Positions 1 to 11,394 of a stretch of DNA of 64,000 bases are shown one piece after another; the first letter of the stretch is position 1, and each line of letters opens with the position of its first letter. Source of the DNA: Aquarana catesbeiana (lineage: Eukaryota; Chordata; Amphibia; Anura; Ranidae); contig NC_133325.1 in NCBI RefSeq assembly GCF_042186555.1, forward strand, positions 667,273,639-667,337,638. Reading direction: 5' to 3'. Made by a program: the position numbers and the translations under genes. The notes below the pieces were generated by a model. That model made no database searches. It was not told the origin of the DNA and worked only from the letters and a program-made list of their open reading frames with translations.

Positions 1-153
1 CATCTGTTGATCTAAAAATTGTAGTGGGGACTCCAACGAGTCTTTTCCCTCCGCTTCTTCTCTCTCCGATGATATCTTCCGCTGGTTATTCTCCCACCTG
101 ATGTCTTCTCCCGACGCTAGCTCCCGCTGTTGTGCTAGCTCCGGCCTGTGCCA

Positions 154-520
154 TTACATATATAGCCATAGGGCTTGGCCATCTGGAGACCCCCCCCTTG
201 TGAAGTCACCGCCCGCCCCATCATGCCATGGCTGTATTAAGTAATGGCACATGCCGGATCTAACACGATAAGCCCCCTGCCCACAGACCCCCACAACCAC
301 CATCGGGAAGAGGCCCTTCTCCCCGCAAGGTGCTTTTGGGGAGGGGCACAGATGGATATATTTTAAGAGGGGGTCGTCCCCCCTCTTAAAATACATCCAT
401 CTGTGCCCCTCCCCAAAAGCTTGTCTTTTTTTTTGGGGGGGGGGGTTCCCCTCCCTCGCCAAGTTTCCCCCACCCCCCTCAAGATTCAGACCGGACTCAA
501 AGAGCCTGGTATTGTTGGAT
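154..520. repeat. Interspersed repeat, G/C-homopolymer rich
   Basis: It carries AAGAGGCCCTTCTCCCC, a TGCTTTTGGGG block, long C and G runs and an AGCCTGGTAT end. The same order of blocks occurs at 16080-16390 (AAGAGGCCCTTGTCCCC, GTGCTTTGGGG, GGGCCTGGTAT), so the two are copies of one family. Class unknown. The hairpin at 332-420 is inside this copy only. Confidence 0.55.
332..420. repeat. Near-perfect hairpin, arms about 43 nt
   Basis: The left arm starts GCTTTTGGGGAGGGGCACAG and the right arm ends with its reverse complement, CTGTGCCCCTCCCCAAAAGC. The arms continue through TTTTAAGAGGGG and its complement to a loop of a few bases, with about one mismatch. No gene function is implied. Confidence 0.85.
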
Positions 521-689
521 CAAAGTCGTATCCCGTTCATTAAAGTTAAATCGAAGTTGGACGTGAAGTTGTAGGGCAAAGTCAGATCGGTAGTCGTCCA
601 ACTTCCATGTCGGAGCAGTGTGAACCCGGCCTAAGTGATACTTTCCCAGTAAGGCAGTTCATCTAATGAACTTGATGCGACTAAGGTTG

Positions 690-1411
690 CTCGGAACCAC
701 ATGTCAAAATGAAGATGCTGTACTGATACCAAAGGATTTTAAGCGCACATACTTGGTATGCAGGTAGTATTGTGAAAAAAAGAAGAGAGGATACCCATAG
801 CGTACCTCCAATTAAAGACAGCAATTTTATGTGGTAAAATACACTTGCATTAAAATAGTTTCGAACAGGCACTTTGTATACCAAACCAACTCCTAATCCA
901 GAAAGCAAGATGGCCGGCTTCCTTCTCTGCAGATGTAGTGTGTGTCGCATCAACACCATTAAAGAATGTAAGATGTCACTGTTTATTTCATTCCAGACCT
1001 CACGTTCATGCATTATAAAGTCTTTTGCCACACAAAGAATGTGGTCTATATGCTCCAGTGTCCATGCAGGCTCCAGTATATGGGCCAGACCACCAGTGAG
1101 CAGCATGTGAGATTGGAGGAACACATAGGTGGAGCCAGAATAAACACCACTGCGCAATGTACAATCTCGCCGTGGCCATCTTGCTTCCTGGATTAGGAGT
1201 TGGTTTGTTTATATAAAGTGCCTCGTTCAAAACTATTTTAATGTAAGTGTATTTACTGCATTAAATTGTTGTTTTGAATTGGCGTTACGCTATGGGAATT
1301 GTTTGTTCCTTTTTCCATGCTACTACTTTCATACTACTTGCGCGAGTATGTGTGCTTAGAATCCTTTGGCCATCAGTACAGCATCCTTGTTTGACATGTG
1401 GTTCTGAGCAT
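690..1411. mobile_element. Penelope-like retroelement relic inside a large inverted repeat
   Basis: About 220-240-nt arms (690-912 and 1169-1411) are reverse complements with scattered mismatches. The left arm has CCACATGTCAAAATG, ATGCTGTACTGAT, TAAAATAGTTT and ACTCCTAATCCAG; each reappears inverted, in order, in the right arm. The short middle encodes a GIY-YIG endonuclease fragment of the Penelope-like type. Inverted arms of this size suggest two copies joined head to head, or an inverted terminal repeat. It lies upstream of the recognised PITPNA exons. Confidence 0.65.
1008..1150 (+). pseudogene. GIY-YIG endonuclease fragment (Penelope-like element)
   Basis: The frame reads FCHTKNVVYMLQCPC then LQYMGQTT and VRLEEHI. 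This matches the conserved C-terminal endonuclease of Penelope-like elements: a TK-VVY--QCPC segment, then YVGRT, then an Arg and a xxEH helix. A CRxC-type segment just upstream (932-960) is in another frame. The reverse transcriptase is absent, so this is a dead fragment. Confidence 0.6.
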
Positions 1412-1868
1412 AGCCGGCCATTGGAGAGTAACACATAAGCGCAGTTTGACAACTCTTTATTGAGGGTCACACATCTTCCGGTAAGCCCCCCCCCCCTTCT
1501 CCGTGCACTAAGGTGTTGTGTTTTTTCAACCGGAGACAAGTTGGTGGTGTTTGGAAATCTACATCTATCTTCTCTTTCCCCACAATTGGAGGACTGCTAT
1601 CTTTGAGCTGTTCTTCAATTTTGGACATTTTTTTTTTTCCCGTTTAGTTTTTTAATCTAATGTGGACTTTGATTTGAACACATGGTGATGCACCCTGATC
1701 TGTGCATTTTTGTTTAAAAATTACACTGCATATATGTTTCACTTATGCCATTTTAGCACGGCACTTAAGACTTTTGATATTTATTATACTATGTATTATG
1801 ATATTGTGCTAGCTGCTATTTGCTTTATTATTTGTTAAAGCCCAAGTGCGGTTTCTTGCAGGATTTAT

Positions 1869-1990
1869 GGTGGGTAGTATGTACAGGTAGAGGAGTGCTG
1901 AATGCATGGTGGTGGGTAGTATGTGCTGGTAGAGGAGTGCGTAATGATTGGCTGTGGTAAGTATGTGCAGGAGAGGAGTGCATATGATAG
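1869..1990. repeat. Short tandem array, about 3 copies of a 40-50-bp unit
   Basis: The motifs GTGGGTAGTATGT and AGGAGTGC recur three times with drift (GTAGTATGTACAGG, GTAGTATGTGCTGG, TAAGTATGTGCAGG). Confidence 0.7.
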
Positions 1991-2243
1991 AATGTATATG
2001 GTGTGAACAAGTTATGTCATTGCGCCAGCACTACAGAGGCCTCTAGACAATGGCATGCATGGAACAACTGATGCTGGCTACAGGCACACAGCAGCAGTAC
2101 TGGCCTCCCATCCCCCTGCAGACACTGCTCTCGCCCCTCTCTGTTCTTCCTTCCCTGCCTTGTCAATCCCCCTTCTCAAGTCCCTCCTGACGTCTTACAA
2201 AGCCCAGCCAAATTGCCTCTCCATTCACATCCGCCTGTCACTA

Positions 2244-3006
2244 CAATGGGGAAAATAATTATTTGATCCCCTGCATATTTTGGAGGTTTACCCACTTACA
2301 AAGAAATAAAGGGTCTATATTTTTTTATCATAGGTGTATTTTAAATGATAGAGACAGAATATCATCCAAAAATCCATAAAAAAACACATCATACAAATGT
2401 TATACATTGAGTTGCAGTTCAGTGAATAAAATAAGTATTTGATCCCCAAGCAAAACATGACTTGGTACTTGGTGGAAAAACCCTCGTTGGCGAGCACAGA
2501 GGTAAGAAGTTTTTTGTAGTTAATGACCAGGTTTGCTCACATCTCAGGAGGGATTTTGGTCCACTCTTCTTTACAGATCTCTAAATCCTTAAGGTTTCTA
2601 GGCTGTTGCTTGGCAACTTGAGGTTTCAGAATCCTCCATAAATTTTCTATAGGATTAAGGTGTGGAGACTGGCTGGGCCACTCTATGACCTTAATGTGCT
2701 GCTTCTTGAGTCACTCCCTTATTGCCTTGGCAGTATGTTTTGGGTCATTGTCATGCTGAAAGACCGATAAATGACCCATCTTCAGTGTTCTGGCTGAGGG
2801 AAGAAGGTTCTCATCCAAGATTTTACAATACAGTAAATGGCCCCATCCAGTAGCCCCTCAATGTGGCGAAGTCGGTCTGTACATTTAGCAGAGAAACGGC
2901 CTCAAAGCGTAATGTTTCCACCCCAGTGCTTGACTGTAGGGATGGTGTTCTTAGGGTCATAGTCAGCATTTTTTTCAGTGGGATCAAATAATTATCTTCC
3001 CCACTG
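2244..3006 (-). mobile_element. Tc1-like transposon, internally deleted
   Basis: Flanked by TA at 2242-2243 and 3007-3008. The ends are inverted: CAATGGGGAAAATAATTATT on the left and the complement of AATTATCTTCCCCACTG on the right, each followed inward by TTTGATCCC. Inside is only the 3' half of a transposase on the minus strand. The 5' half and the downstream part of the right inverted repeat are missing, so it is about 760 bp instead of about 1.5 kb. Its ends resemble the element at 22835-24375, so both probably belong to one subfamily. Confidence 0.85.
2465..2970 (-). pseudogene. Tc1 transposase C-terminal remnant
   Basis: Reading the minus strand gives broken pieces of a Tc1 transposase: a VKHWGGN-like block near 2930, QHDNDPKHTAKA near 2750, WPSQSPHLNPIENLW near 2670, and ANEGFSTKY at the end. 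These hold the second Asp and final Glu of the DDE triad. Frame changes and stops break it, and the N-terminal DNA-binding domain and first catalytic Asp are deleted. Confidence 0.8.
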
Positions 3007-3008
3007 TA

Positions 3009-5010
3009 AATACATATAGCGCTGCTAAGTTGATAAACCGCTGGCCTAGATTCTCCCTCCATCTCCCTCAGAATGAACTCCTGCAGCTGGCATCCCTCCC
3101 GGTGGGAACATGGGCAATGAGCTCTCATCCAGCCAGCCGCCTCCACCCCAAAGACAACATTTAATAGGCAGCGCTGGAGCAAACTGAGCAAGTGTACTGG
3201 GAGAGGTGGAGGGAGGAGACCCCAGGGCAGCGGTATGTATAAATCTAGTGGTGCTGAATGTACTTAGTGACAGGTGCAGCTGTAGCGCCTGACACTGCTC
3301 ATCCATGGGTGAAGTGTTTCGGAGTGCAGTGCCCCCCCCCCCCCCCTCTAGGTGCCTGTGGATGATGCGCCACTGCCTATGTTTTTTCTTTTTCTTTCAA
3401 CCCAGTGGGTTGAACTAAAAGAACTGAGAGATTGCTGTACCAACACAAGCAGTGTTAGGGCGGCAATCTCCCCGCTGTGCCTTTGTGTTCTGACAGGGGG
3501 ACTGTTCCCCAGCCAGAACACACTAATGGCTGCCAGCGCTGGTCGGATGCTGGTTTTCCAGCATGTCCGTTTTACAGAAGCTGGTCATAAAGCCAGCTTC
3601 TGTAGAACAGACTGTACACACATGCCAAATGTTGGCTAGTTCCTGCCAAACCGACCGTTTTCAGACAATTTTCGCCCCGTATGTACTCAGCTTGATGCTA
3701 GAGCTGTATATATTTTCAAATGTGATATGTAACCGGACCTGCTCTCCACGAGAATTGGGTTTTATATGAACTCTTTAGAATTTACTGCAGTTGGAATTTT
3801 TGGGAGGTTTAATCCTTTTTGTAAAGATATTTTCTGCCTTAATAATTTTTCCACCGAGATTGTAATAGATTGAAAACAAATATTTAGCACACAAGTACAC
3901 TACTATTTGCACATTGCATGGACAGCTGTTCATCTCATGCATTTGTTGAGCCTTATAAATATAGTAAATGTAATATTTACGCTTTTACACAACTATTATA
4001 GAAAAATAGTATAGGTTTAACATGGGTTGAAATATGATAGTTGACAATAGGCTCTGTTAACTAAATTATAATGATCATTATTTGACAGACCTTCATTCAT
4101 TTCAGCAGTGACAGCGAATTTTAACACACACACACTTTATGTAGGGGTTGCGACTGTTTATGTCATAGAGGATCTTTTTTTGCATGCTTGCTCCAGGGAA
4201 GAAACATATATTGCATGAGTGTAGAGCTTTTTGCTTTGTTATAAATAGCTGTCATCCCTCTTGGGCAGTAAGAGCAAAGAAAGCTAAACATTTTACAGCA
4301 TGTGCTTCCACTTGGCTCTGAGAAACAATGTGAGATTATCCAGGCTAGTTCACTGCAAAGAAAGAATAGAACTGGCAATCGATGCATGTTTTAGCATACA
4401 GGGGAAAACATCAGGCAGACTACTGTATAGGAGAGATTATTGCTTGACTGTATGTAGGTTTGTGTGTAGGAGAAATAATTGAAATCTTATTTGTGCTAAT
4501 CATAAAGTTGTATTGGCAGTAAAGCATTATAAAGGTCTCAGGCCATGCATCATTCTACATCTCACAATATACCCAAATCTTTGGGTATTTTCTGAGACTC
4601 AAGGGGCTTTTTCTTAATCACAATAAAGGTTGCGCAAGGGTTTTATAATAAGCTGATCATACAACAGTAGAATTTGCATTTGAAATTTTTTTCGTTTTTG
4701 GAGCATTTGTCTGATTCTCTATACATTTTTATTGAAACGTTTTAAAGAATGTAGCTTGTGACCCCTGTCAGATACACAGATAAAAGCATAGGGTCGATGA
4801 CTTGCAAGTCAGAAGCGGCCATACATCAAATGGAGAAGTCATAGCAAAAAACAGAACATTAATGTTGAAAAGTACATTGATCATATTGCAACAGAGAAGC
4901 ATTGTAGGTAACAAAGGCAGAAATCCATGCGCCTATACCAGGAAAACAGGCGCTGGCGGATGACATGTCAGTGTAGTAAATTCACCTATACAAAAAACAA
5001 ACAAGTGCAT
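3009..5010. other. Non-coding, no gene seen
   Basis: Unassigned AT-rich intronic or upstream sequence with a C run at 3334-3350, small inverted pieces at 3560-3660 (AAGCTGGTCATAAAGCCAGCTT) and a short CA run near 4128. No conserved coding frame recognised. Confidence 0.5.
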
Positions 5011-6198
5011 AAGGCTTCATGCACATGAGACGCTGGTGCAAACTCTCCTGAACACATGTTTTTAAAAGCTGAAACCGGCGTTTAGAAACCCCCGTTTTGC
5101 CGCATTTGCGTGCCGCGTTTAGCCACGTTTTACAGCGTTTGCGTCTAGAAGCGTCTGCAGAGCAGAGAATGACATTTTGCGACCCAACTTTGGGGCCCCA
5201 TATCTCAGGGCCACTTGGAGCTAGGAACCCCGAATTTTGGAACACAGTGGAACTAGCACTACAACATATCCAAATTTGGGGTTCCTAGCACCAAGTGGCC
5301 CTGAGATACGGGGCCCCAAAGTTGGGTTGCAAAATGTCATTCTCTGAGTTCGGGGCCCCGTATCTCGGGGTGACTTGGTGCTAGGAACCCCAAATTTGGT
5401 GAGCTAACACAGTGGAACTAACACTACAACATATCCAAAGCAGTGGTTCCTAGCACCAAGTGGCCCCAACATACCGGGCCCCAAATTTGGGTCACAAAAT
5501 CTCTGCTGCAGAATAGTGCTTGACATTTTGCGACCCGAATTTTGTGCCTCATATCTTGGGGCCACTTGGTGCTAGGAACCCCATTTGGATATGTTATAGT
5601 GCTAGTTCCACTGTGTTTGCATACCAAATTTGGGGTTCCTAGCTCCAAGGGGCCCCAAACTCGGGTCGCAAAATGTCATTCTCTGCTGCAGAAGTGCTTG
5701 ACATTTTGCGACCCAACTTTGGGGCCCCGTATCTCGGGGCCATTAGGAACCCCAAATTTGGATATGTTATAGTGCTAGTTCCACTGTGTTTGCATGCCAA
5801 ATTTGGGGTTCCTAGCACTAAGTGGCCCCGAAAAATGGGGCCCCAAAGTCGGGTCGCAGAATGTCATTCTCTGCTGCAGTTTACCATCATATTTCTGTGT
5901 TTTCTGGTCCAAAAAATAGGGTTCCTTTAAAAACACTTATAAACGCAAACGCGGCAAAACGCGTTACCGGCGTTTAGCCACGTTTGGCGTCTGAAACGTG
6001 GAAAACTTTTGCGTCTGAACCGATTTTTCTGCTTCTGGAAAAACGAGGTTAAACGCAACTGCCTAAAAACCCTAAAAAAACGAGACTGTGTACATGGACA
6101 CATAGGATAACATTGAATGAGTTCAGGGGCAGTTGAAAAAAGTGTCCAACTGCCTCTGAACGTACGTTTAACAGCGTCTCATGTGCATGAGGCCTAAG
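5011..6198. mobile_element. Fold-back element (GCCTCATGCACATGAGACGC termini) with internal repeat array
   Basis: The left end GGCTTCATGCACATGAGACG is mirrored by the right end, complement of AGCGTCTCATGTGCATGAGG. The next layer, CGTTTAGCCACGTTT, is also present on both sides (5117-5131 and 5970-5984). The centre (5165-5880) is an array of blocks in both orientations. No transposase; a MITE-like element. Confidence 0.7.
5165..5880. repeat. Mixed direct/inverted repeat array
   Basis: At least six blocks contain GACATTTTGCGACCC or its complement, then TTTGGGGCCCC, TATCTCGGGGCCACTTGG, CTAGGAACCCC and AAATTTGG. Alternate blocks are inverted, so the array forms serial hairpins of about 100-150 bp. 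The short reading frames across it are by-products. Confidence 0.75.
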
Positions 6199-6691
6199 AA
6201 GAAAGTCAGAAGGGCCTAGGGAAATAAGAAGAGGAAGAGAGAAAAGAGAAGTGGAATAGGACATCTAGAGCCCCCAAGCCGGAACCCCAGGGTCTCAGCA
6301 CTCATGGCGATGTAACTGTTGATATGGAAGGGTGGGCGTATTGGATACTTGGGGTCCATATTTTAAGAAATTTCCTGTGTGTATCTGAAAGGGATACTGG
6401 AAAGCTTCTCATTAATGAAAAGGTCTAGGCGGCGGCAAATTTCTGTAAAGAGTATGAACTGGTGTTTTAAAGCTTTTGCTATCCTTTGTTTTGCTGCCAA
6501 CAGTACATAGGTGGCCAGTTTAAATTGATATTTAGTGAGGCTTGGGGGGGGGTTCAGGTGTAACAGGACTGCATTTTTCAAATGGTTAATGGGGTCAAAT
6601 CAATTGTTTTTTCCTGTAGTGAATCAAAGGAGCAAGATGGAACATTTTTTTTTTCCAACAAATAAAATTTTAACCATGAATGTTGTTAGTT

Positions 6692-6880
6692 GGGCTCGGG
6701 CGTGTTAGGGATCCCACCTGCCCGATCCTGCCAGGAAACGGACACTGGACACTGCTAATCACAGGCACTGAGACATTTCCCGATCCGTGCAGCAAATGTC
6801 TCACTGCCTGTGATTAGTGGTGTGCATTGTTGGTTTCTTGGCGGGATCGGACAGATGGGATCCCGAACATGCCCGAGCCC
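6692..6880. repeat. Small fold-back MITE
   Basis: GGGCTCGGGCGTGTTAGGGA at the left is mirrored by the complement of TCCCGAACATGCCCGAGCCC at the right. An inner pair, CTAATCACAGGCACTGAGAC and its complement, gives a near-complete hairpin. Confidence 0.8.
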
Positions 6881-7167
6881 ATTCCTAGTTGTTGATTAGG
6901 AAATGCCATTCTTTTCAGAATTGACTATTCAAAGCATACAAAGTTTTGAAGTTCCTTTTAAATTATGCTTGTTAAGACCGCCCATAATTGAGTCCGTTTT
7001 GTTTATTTATTTTTTATTTTATTTAAAAACTGACTTTATTTTCCCATCCACAAACTGTGTGAATGGGGCAATCCTGCCACTGAGCTTATTGTATTATGAC
7101 ATTGGGGAGGCATCCCTGCTGTCAGAATGCACTAATCTGCATTTCAGGCTATAGCCTACAGTGCTGA

Positions 7168-7316
7168 TTAAGCAGGGAAAACCCGACAGGGTGGTTGTAC
7201 AGATGTCAATTGGTAGATTACTTCTGTACAACCTCCCTGCCCATACATGGATTGAAATTCGGCTGGTCCCTGCTAAACTGTCCAAATTTCAATCCGTGTA
7301 TGGCCTTTTTAAACCC
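7168..7316. repeat. Small palindromic repeat (TGTACAACC / GTATGGCC type)
   Basis: GGTGGTTGTACAGA faces TCTGTACAACCTCCC, followed by CCATACATGGATTGAAATT facing AATTTCAATCCGTGTATGG. A related copy lies at 18228-18355 (GGCTGGTTGTACCC ... GATTCAAACTGTCTATGG), and partial copies at 17885-18025 and about 3555-3660. Confidence 0.65.
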
Positions 7317-7521
7317 TGATTGCATTAAGGAATGTATTTACAAGATTCTTCATACAAACATTCCTATAAAAACCAGTGTATGACCAGGTTAAAAGATGAA
7401 CCAATATTGATGACTGGTAGAAAGATGCAGCAATATAAAATAAAATAATTTTGTAAATTTTATATAGATTCCATCCTACACCTATATAAATGCAGAGATA
7501 TGATTTTACTGCTATGTTTCT

Positions 7522-7700
7522 TTGGGTAATGACCATGTGTCCAAACTTCGGCCCATGCGCTGCGTCCGGTCCAAGACGGTTATAAGTGCAGCCCAACACA
7601 AAATCTTAAACCTACTTTAACATTTTATTTTTTGCTTTTGTAAAAATGTTATTACACTTAGCGAACACATGCAGCCAAGGAAAACTTTGACAGTGTCCTT
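7522..7700. repeat. Interspersed repeat fragment, possibly hAT-derived
   Basis: GTCCAAACTTCGGCCC, then CCAAGACGG-TATAA and GCCCAACA-AAAATC, recur at 14383-14530 in the same order. The TCCA-C-TGTGGCCC start resembles termini of hAT-type non-autonomous elements. Classification is tentative. Confidence 0.4.
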
Positions 7701-8066
7701 TTACTGGACCTTTTTAAGTTTTATCTTCAAAAGAAAATATCTCCCCCTTTTGCACAATTATGCCATATTCATCTGTTTTCGGCGTCATCTATATTTGTGT
7801 GCAACTTTTTCTAAGGATGAAGCGCAAAATTAGGATCAAAATATATAATGAACACCTTGAGAATTCATTGAGAATTGCTACTACATCCTTTGAAACTATT
7901 GATGTCAAATATCTCACTAGTTTTAGGTTACCTTCTATAATTTTGAACCACTTAAGGACCAGGCCTATTTTTCAAACTTGTTTACAAGATAAAATCTTTT
8001 TTTTTTGCTAAAAAATTACTTGGAACCCCCAAACATTATATATTATTTTTATTCAGACACCCTAGA

Positions 8067-8220
8067 GCAGGGGTAGGCAACCTCGGCACTCCAGCTGTGG
8101 TGAAACTACAAATCCCATCATGCCTCTGCCTCTAGGAGTCATGCTTTTGATTGTCAGGTTCTTGAAATGTCTCATGGTCGTTTCACCACAGCTAGAGGGC
8201 CAATGTTGCCTACCCCTGCC
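8067..8220. repeat. Fold-back MITE (GCAGGGGTAGGCAAC termini)
   Basis: GCAGGGGTAGGCAAC at the left matches the complement of GTTGCCTACCCCTGC at the right. The inner CCAGCTGTGGTGAAAC is also mirrored (GTTTCACCACAGCT). About 155 bp and non-coding. Confidence 0.8.
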
Positions 8221-9115
8221 CAAGAGAATAAAATGGCGGTCGTTGCAATACTTTGTCACACCGTATTTGCGCAGCGGTCTTACAAACACAATTTTTTGGG
8301 AAAAAATACCTTTTTTTTTTTTTTTAATTAAAAAATTTAGCCCAATTTTTTTATATTGTGAAAGATAATGTTAAGCCAAGTAAATTGATACCCAACATGT
8401 CATGCTTCAAAATTGCACCCATTGACCCTAAAAATCTCAATAGGTGACGTTTAAAATATTTCTACAGGTTACCGGTTTTGAGTTACAGAGGAGGTCTTGT
8501 GCTAGAATTATTGTTCTCGCTCTAACAATTGCGGTGATATGTCACATGTGTGGTTTGAACACCGTTTACATATGCAGGCGCGGCTTACGTATGCGTTCGC
8601 TTCTGCGTGCAAGCACAATGGGACGGGGTGCTTTTTAATGTTTATTTTTTTTATTTATTTTACTTTTTTTACACTGTCTCTTTAAAAAACATTTTTTTAA
8701 ATCACTTTTATTCCTATTACAAGGAATGTAAACATCCCTTGTAATAGAAAAAAAATAATGACAGGACCTCTTTAATGTGAGAGCTGGGGTCAAAAAGACC
8801 TCAGATCTCACATCTACACTTAAATGCAATAAAAAAAATAAATTCCAATTAAAAAAAACAAAAAAAAACAAAAAAGGCCGTTTGGCGGAAGTGACGTTTG
8901 ACGTCTCTTCCATCATCCAACGTCCTTGAGTCGAGTGGGGGCCATCATTCCCTCACTCGACATAGTGCCTCAAAGGGGAAAGAATCGGCTCTGGTAAGCG
9001 GCGGAGACGACCGGAACACGGCGGTAGGGGGTGGGCACCTCTCCTGCCGCTTGTAAAAGTGATATCGCGGCGAATCCACCACAGAGACTTTTATCTGAAA
9101 GCGGACCGCCCCTCA

Positions 9116-9535
9116 TTTAGGGTCCTTTCACACTGGGGCGGTTTGCAGGCGCGCTATTGCACTAATAATAGCGCCTGCAAACTGACCCGAAAGTGCGGCT
9201 GCTTTAATTTCAGTGTGAAAGCCCCGAGGGCTTTCACACTGGAGCGGTGCGCTGGCAGGATGGGAAAAAAAGTCCTGCCAGCAGCATCTTCTGAGCGGTG
9301 AAGGAGCGGAGTGTATACCGCTCCTGCCCTTTGAAATCAATGGGACGGCGCGGCTATACCGCCGGCAAAGCGCCTCTGCAGAGGCGCTTTGCGGTGGTTT
9401 TAACCCCTTCTCGGCCGCTAGCAGGGGAGTAAAACTGCCCCGCTAGCGGCCCAATACCGACGGTAAAGCGCCGCTTACAATAACAGCGCTTTACCGTCAA
9501 CAACGCCCCCACCCCAGTGTGAAAGGGGCCTTAAG
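9116..9535. repeat. Fold-back MITE, TTTCACACTGGGG family
   Basis: The ends GTCCTTTCACACTGGGGCGG and the complement of CCCAGTGTGAAAGGGGCC form the terminal inverted repeat. The interior has AAAGCGC, CCGCTAGC and GCGCTTT modules, and a nearly equivalent copy with the same interior lies at 33346-33770. Confidence 0.8.
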
Positions 9536-10237
9536 AATATACCGGGTTATGGCAACTATCTGCTGCCATAACAATGGTATTCTACGTCAAAGTACCGACG
9601 TATAACGATGGTGGGCAGCCCGGAAGTGGTTAAAAAAATGAAGTTTTGTTGTTTAGATGGGTGTATACTTATATCACTGATCGTTAACTTGTGATCTGCC
9701 TGACTTTTTCTGCTCATCAGCTATCCTTATTGTTAGTGTATTTTCTGTGTGTCTCAAGACAATTCCCCTTCTTCCAATGTGGCCTAGAAAGGTCAAAAGT
9801 TTGGACACCCCTACTGTACACATCCCCACCCTTGCTGTGCTAGGTCTATTCATTGATTGTCAATCCTGCTTTCCTCTAATACTAACCTGCATCCCTCACC
9901 CTTCTACTCTTTCACAGTGTGATTGAATCTCCAGAATTGTCCGTATGCAGCTGTACAGGCTTACTCCTTTCTGGTCCACTCCTTCCCATTCTTTACTTTG
10001 CTTCATCATGGCGGAAAGGGCAAAGTCTGAAATATCTAGGTCAGTCTCTATTTGTTAAGTGAAATAAGCTGTTTTTGCCAGGGTGCCTTTTCATTACATG
10101 GGGGTAAGAGAGTTCTAGATTCAGTGTTTCATTGGAATAGAGCTGCTACTCCTCGATAGGAACTGATTAAGGTGGTTTGTACATCTTGCCAAGTTTTCCC
10201 CATTTGAAACGTTAATTGAAAGTGAGCTAGTAATGTC

Positions 10238-10886
10238 TTAAAGTGATATTAAAGGCTCTCTTTAAAAAATAAAAATAAAAAAAATAACAAACATGTTATA
10301 CTTACCTGCTCTGTGCAGTATACAAATCCGGACATACCAACTGAAACAAAGAGAACCCACTCCAGGTGTCTGTTTCCAATGATCTCTCCCCTCTCTAGGC
10401 GTGGGTGCGGCTCAGTATGCAACCATATGCAAGAACTGAATAAAAAAGTCTGGATGGCCCATAGCTATGAATAAGCACCTGCCATAATGGTGTGAAATGC
10501 GTTAGTGGTTTTATCCTTGCTGTATGGATTTATTACAATATAGAAATCGTTTTTCATTGTGGCCATCCACATCCTACTGCTCTGTGCAGTAGTTTTGCAC
10601 AAAGCAGCCCCGATTCTCCTCTTCTCGGGTCCCTTGCTGGTGCTTCTGGCTCTTCCCCTCCCTGCTGAGTGTCCCCAGAGCAAGCAGCTTACAGGGGGAG
10701 GCACCCAAGCAGGCTCATTCATGAGCTGCAGCCCTGTGTGTCCATTCAGACATGGAGCTGCGGCTCGGCCCCATCCTCTCTCTCCTCATTAGCTCACTGG
10801 ATGTGATGGCACTCCTTGCTGTCTCAAGTAAGTATTAGGGGGGCTTGGGGGTAAAAAAAACCTTGAACCTTTACAACCACTTTAAG
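10238..10886. repeat. Interspersed fold-back (TTAAAGTGATATTAAAGG ... ACCACTTTAAG)
   Basis: TTAAAGTG at the left and CACTTTAA at the right, with a TTATACTTACCTGCTCTGTGCAG block near 10295. The same block, complemented, appears in the relatives at 11395-11880 and 56064-56505 (CAGAGCAG-TAAGTATAA). About 120 bp of unrelated sequence (10440-10565) interrupts it. Confidence 0.55.
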
Positions 10887-10994
10887 GGCTGAGATTTTCA
10901 AGCACTTAAGGGCTGAGATTTTCAAGCACTTTTGCTTTTAAAAAAAAAGCGCCTAAAAAAAAAAGCTCAAGAATAATGCTTCCCTTTAAAATCA

Positions 10995-11280
10995 ATGAAT
11001 ATGTTCACACTGGGGCAGTGAAAAAATCCTGCTTGCAGCATCTTTGGAGCATGTTTGGGGAGCTAAAAAGAAACTGCACCAAAAACGCTCCTTCCATTGA
11101 AATGAATGGGTACTGCATCCAAATGATCCCAGCTTAGCGTTTTTGGTACAGTTTTTGAGTCGCATGTCCTTTTAAAAACCGCACTGCAAAGGCTGCAAAA
11201 GCGCAGCAAAAAATGCCCCATTAACGCACAGGCATTTTTACTGGCAGTTTTGAAGCGAACCACTGTGAAAGTGCCCTAAA
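10995..11280. repeat. Fold-back MITE, TTCACACTGGGG family
   Basis: GTTCACACTGGGGCAGT at the left and the complement of CCACTGTGAAAGTGCCCT at the right. The interior has TTTTTGGTACAGTTTTT facing AAACTGCACCAAAAA. Shorter than the copies at 9116 and 33346. Confidence 0.65.
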
Positions 11281-11394
11281 GGTCAATTTTAAAGCTTTAC
11301 AACAAAGGAATGTGGATAGAAATATTTAGAATGCTGTCTGTAAGTTCTCAAGAAACAGCAGGGAGCCATTAAATATGTTTATACTATAATGAGG

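Larger units (their letters stand above)
7944..9633. mobile_element. Long interspersed repeat with ACCACTT...AAGTGGTT ends, carrying nested insertions
   Basis: Starts AACCACTTAAGGACC and ends GGAAGTGGTTAA. Shared internal blocks (ATAAAATGGCGGTCGTTGC, GTATTTGCGCA, GAGGTCTTGTGCTAGAATTATT) recur at 14553-15218 and 53901-55303, so this is one dispersed family. Two other fold-backs, 8067-8220 and 9116-9535, are inserted in it. No coding capacity seen. Confidence 0.6.

Noticed and set aside
681..1157. 158-codon minus-strand frame
   Set aside because: It runs through the inverted repeat opposite the GIY-YIG fragment and shows no domain of its own.
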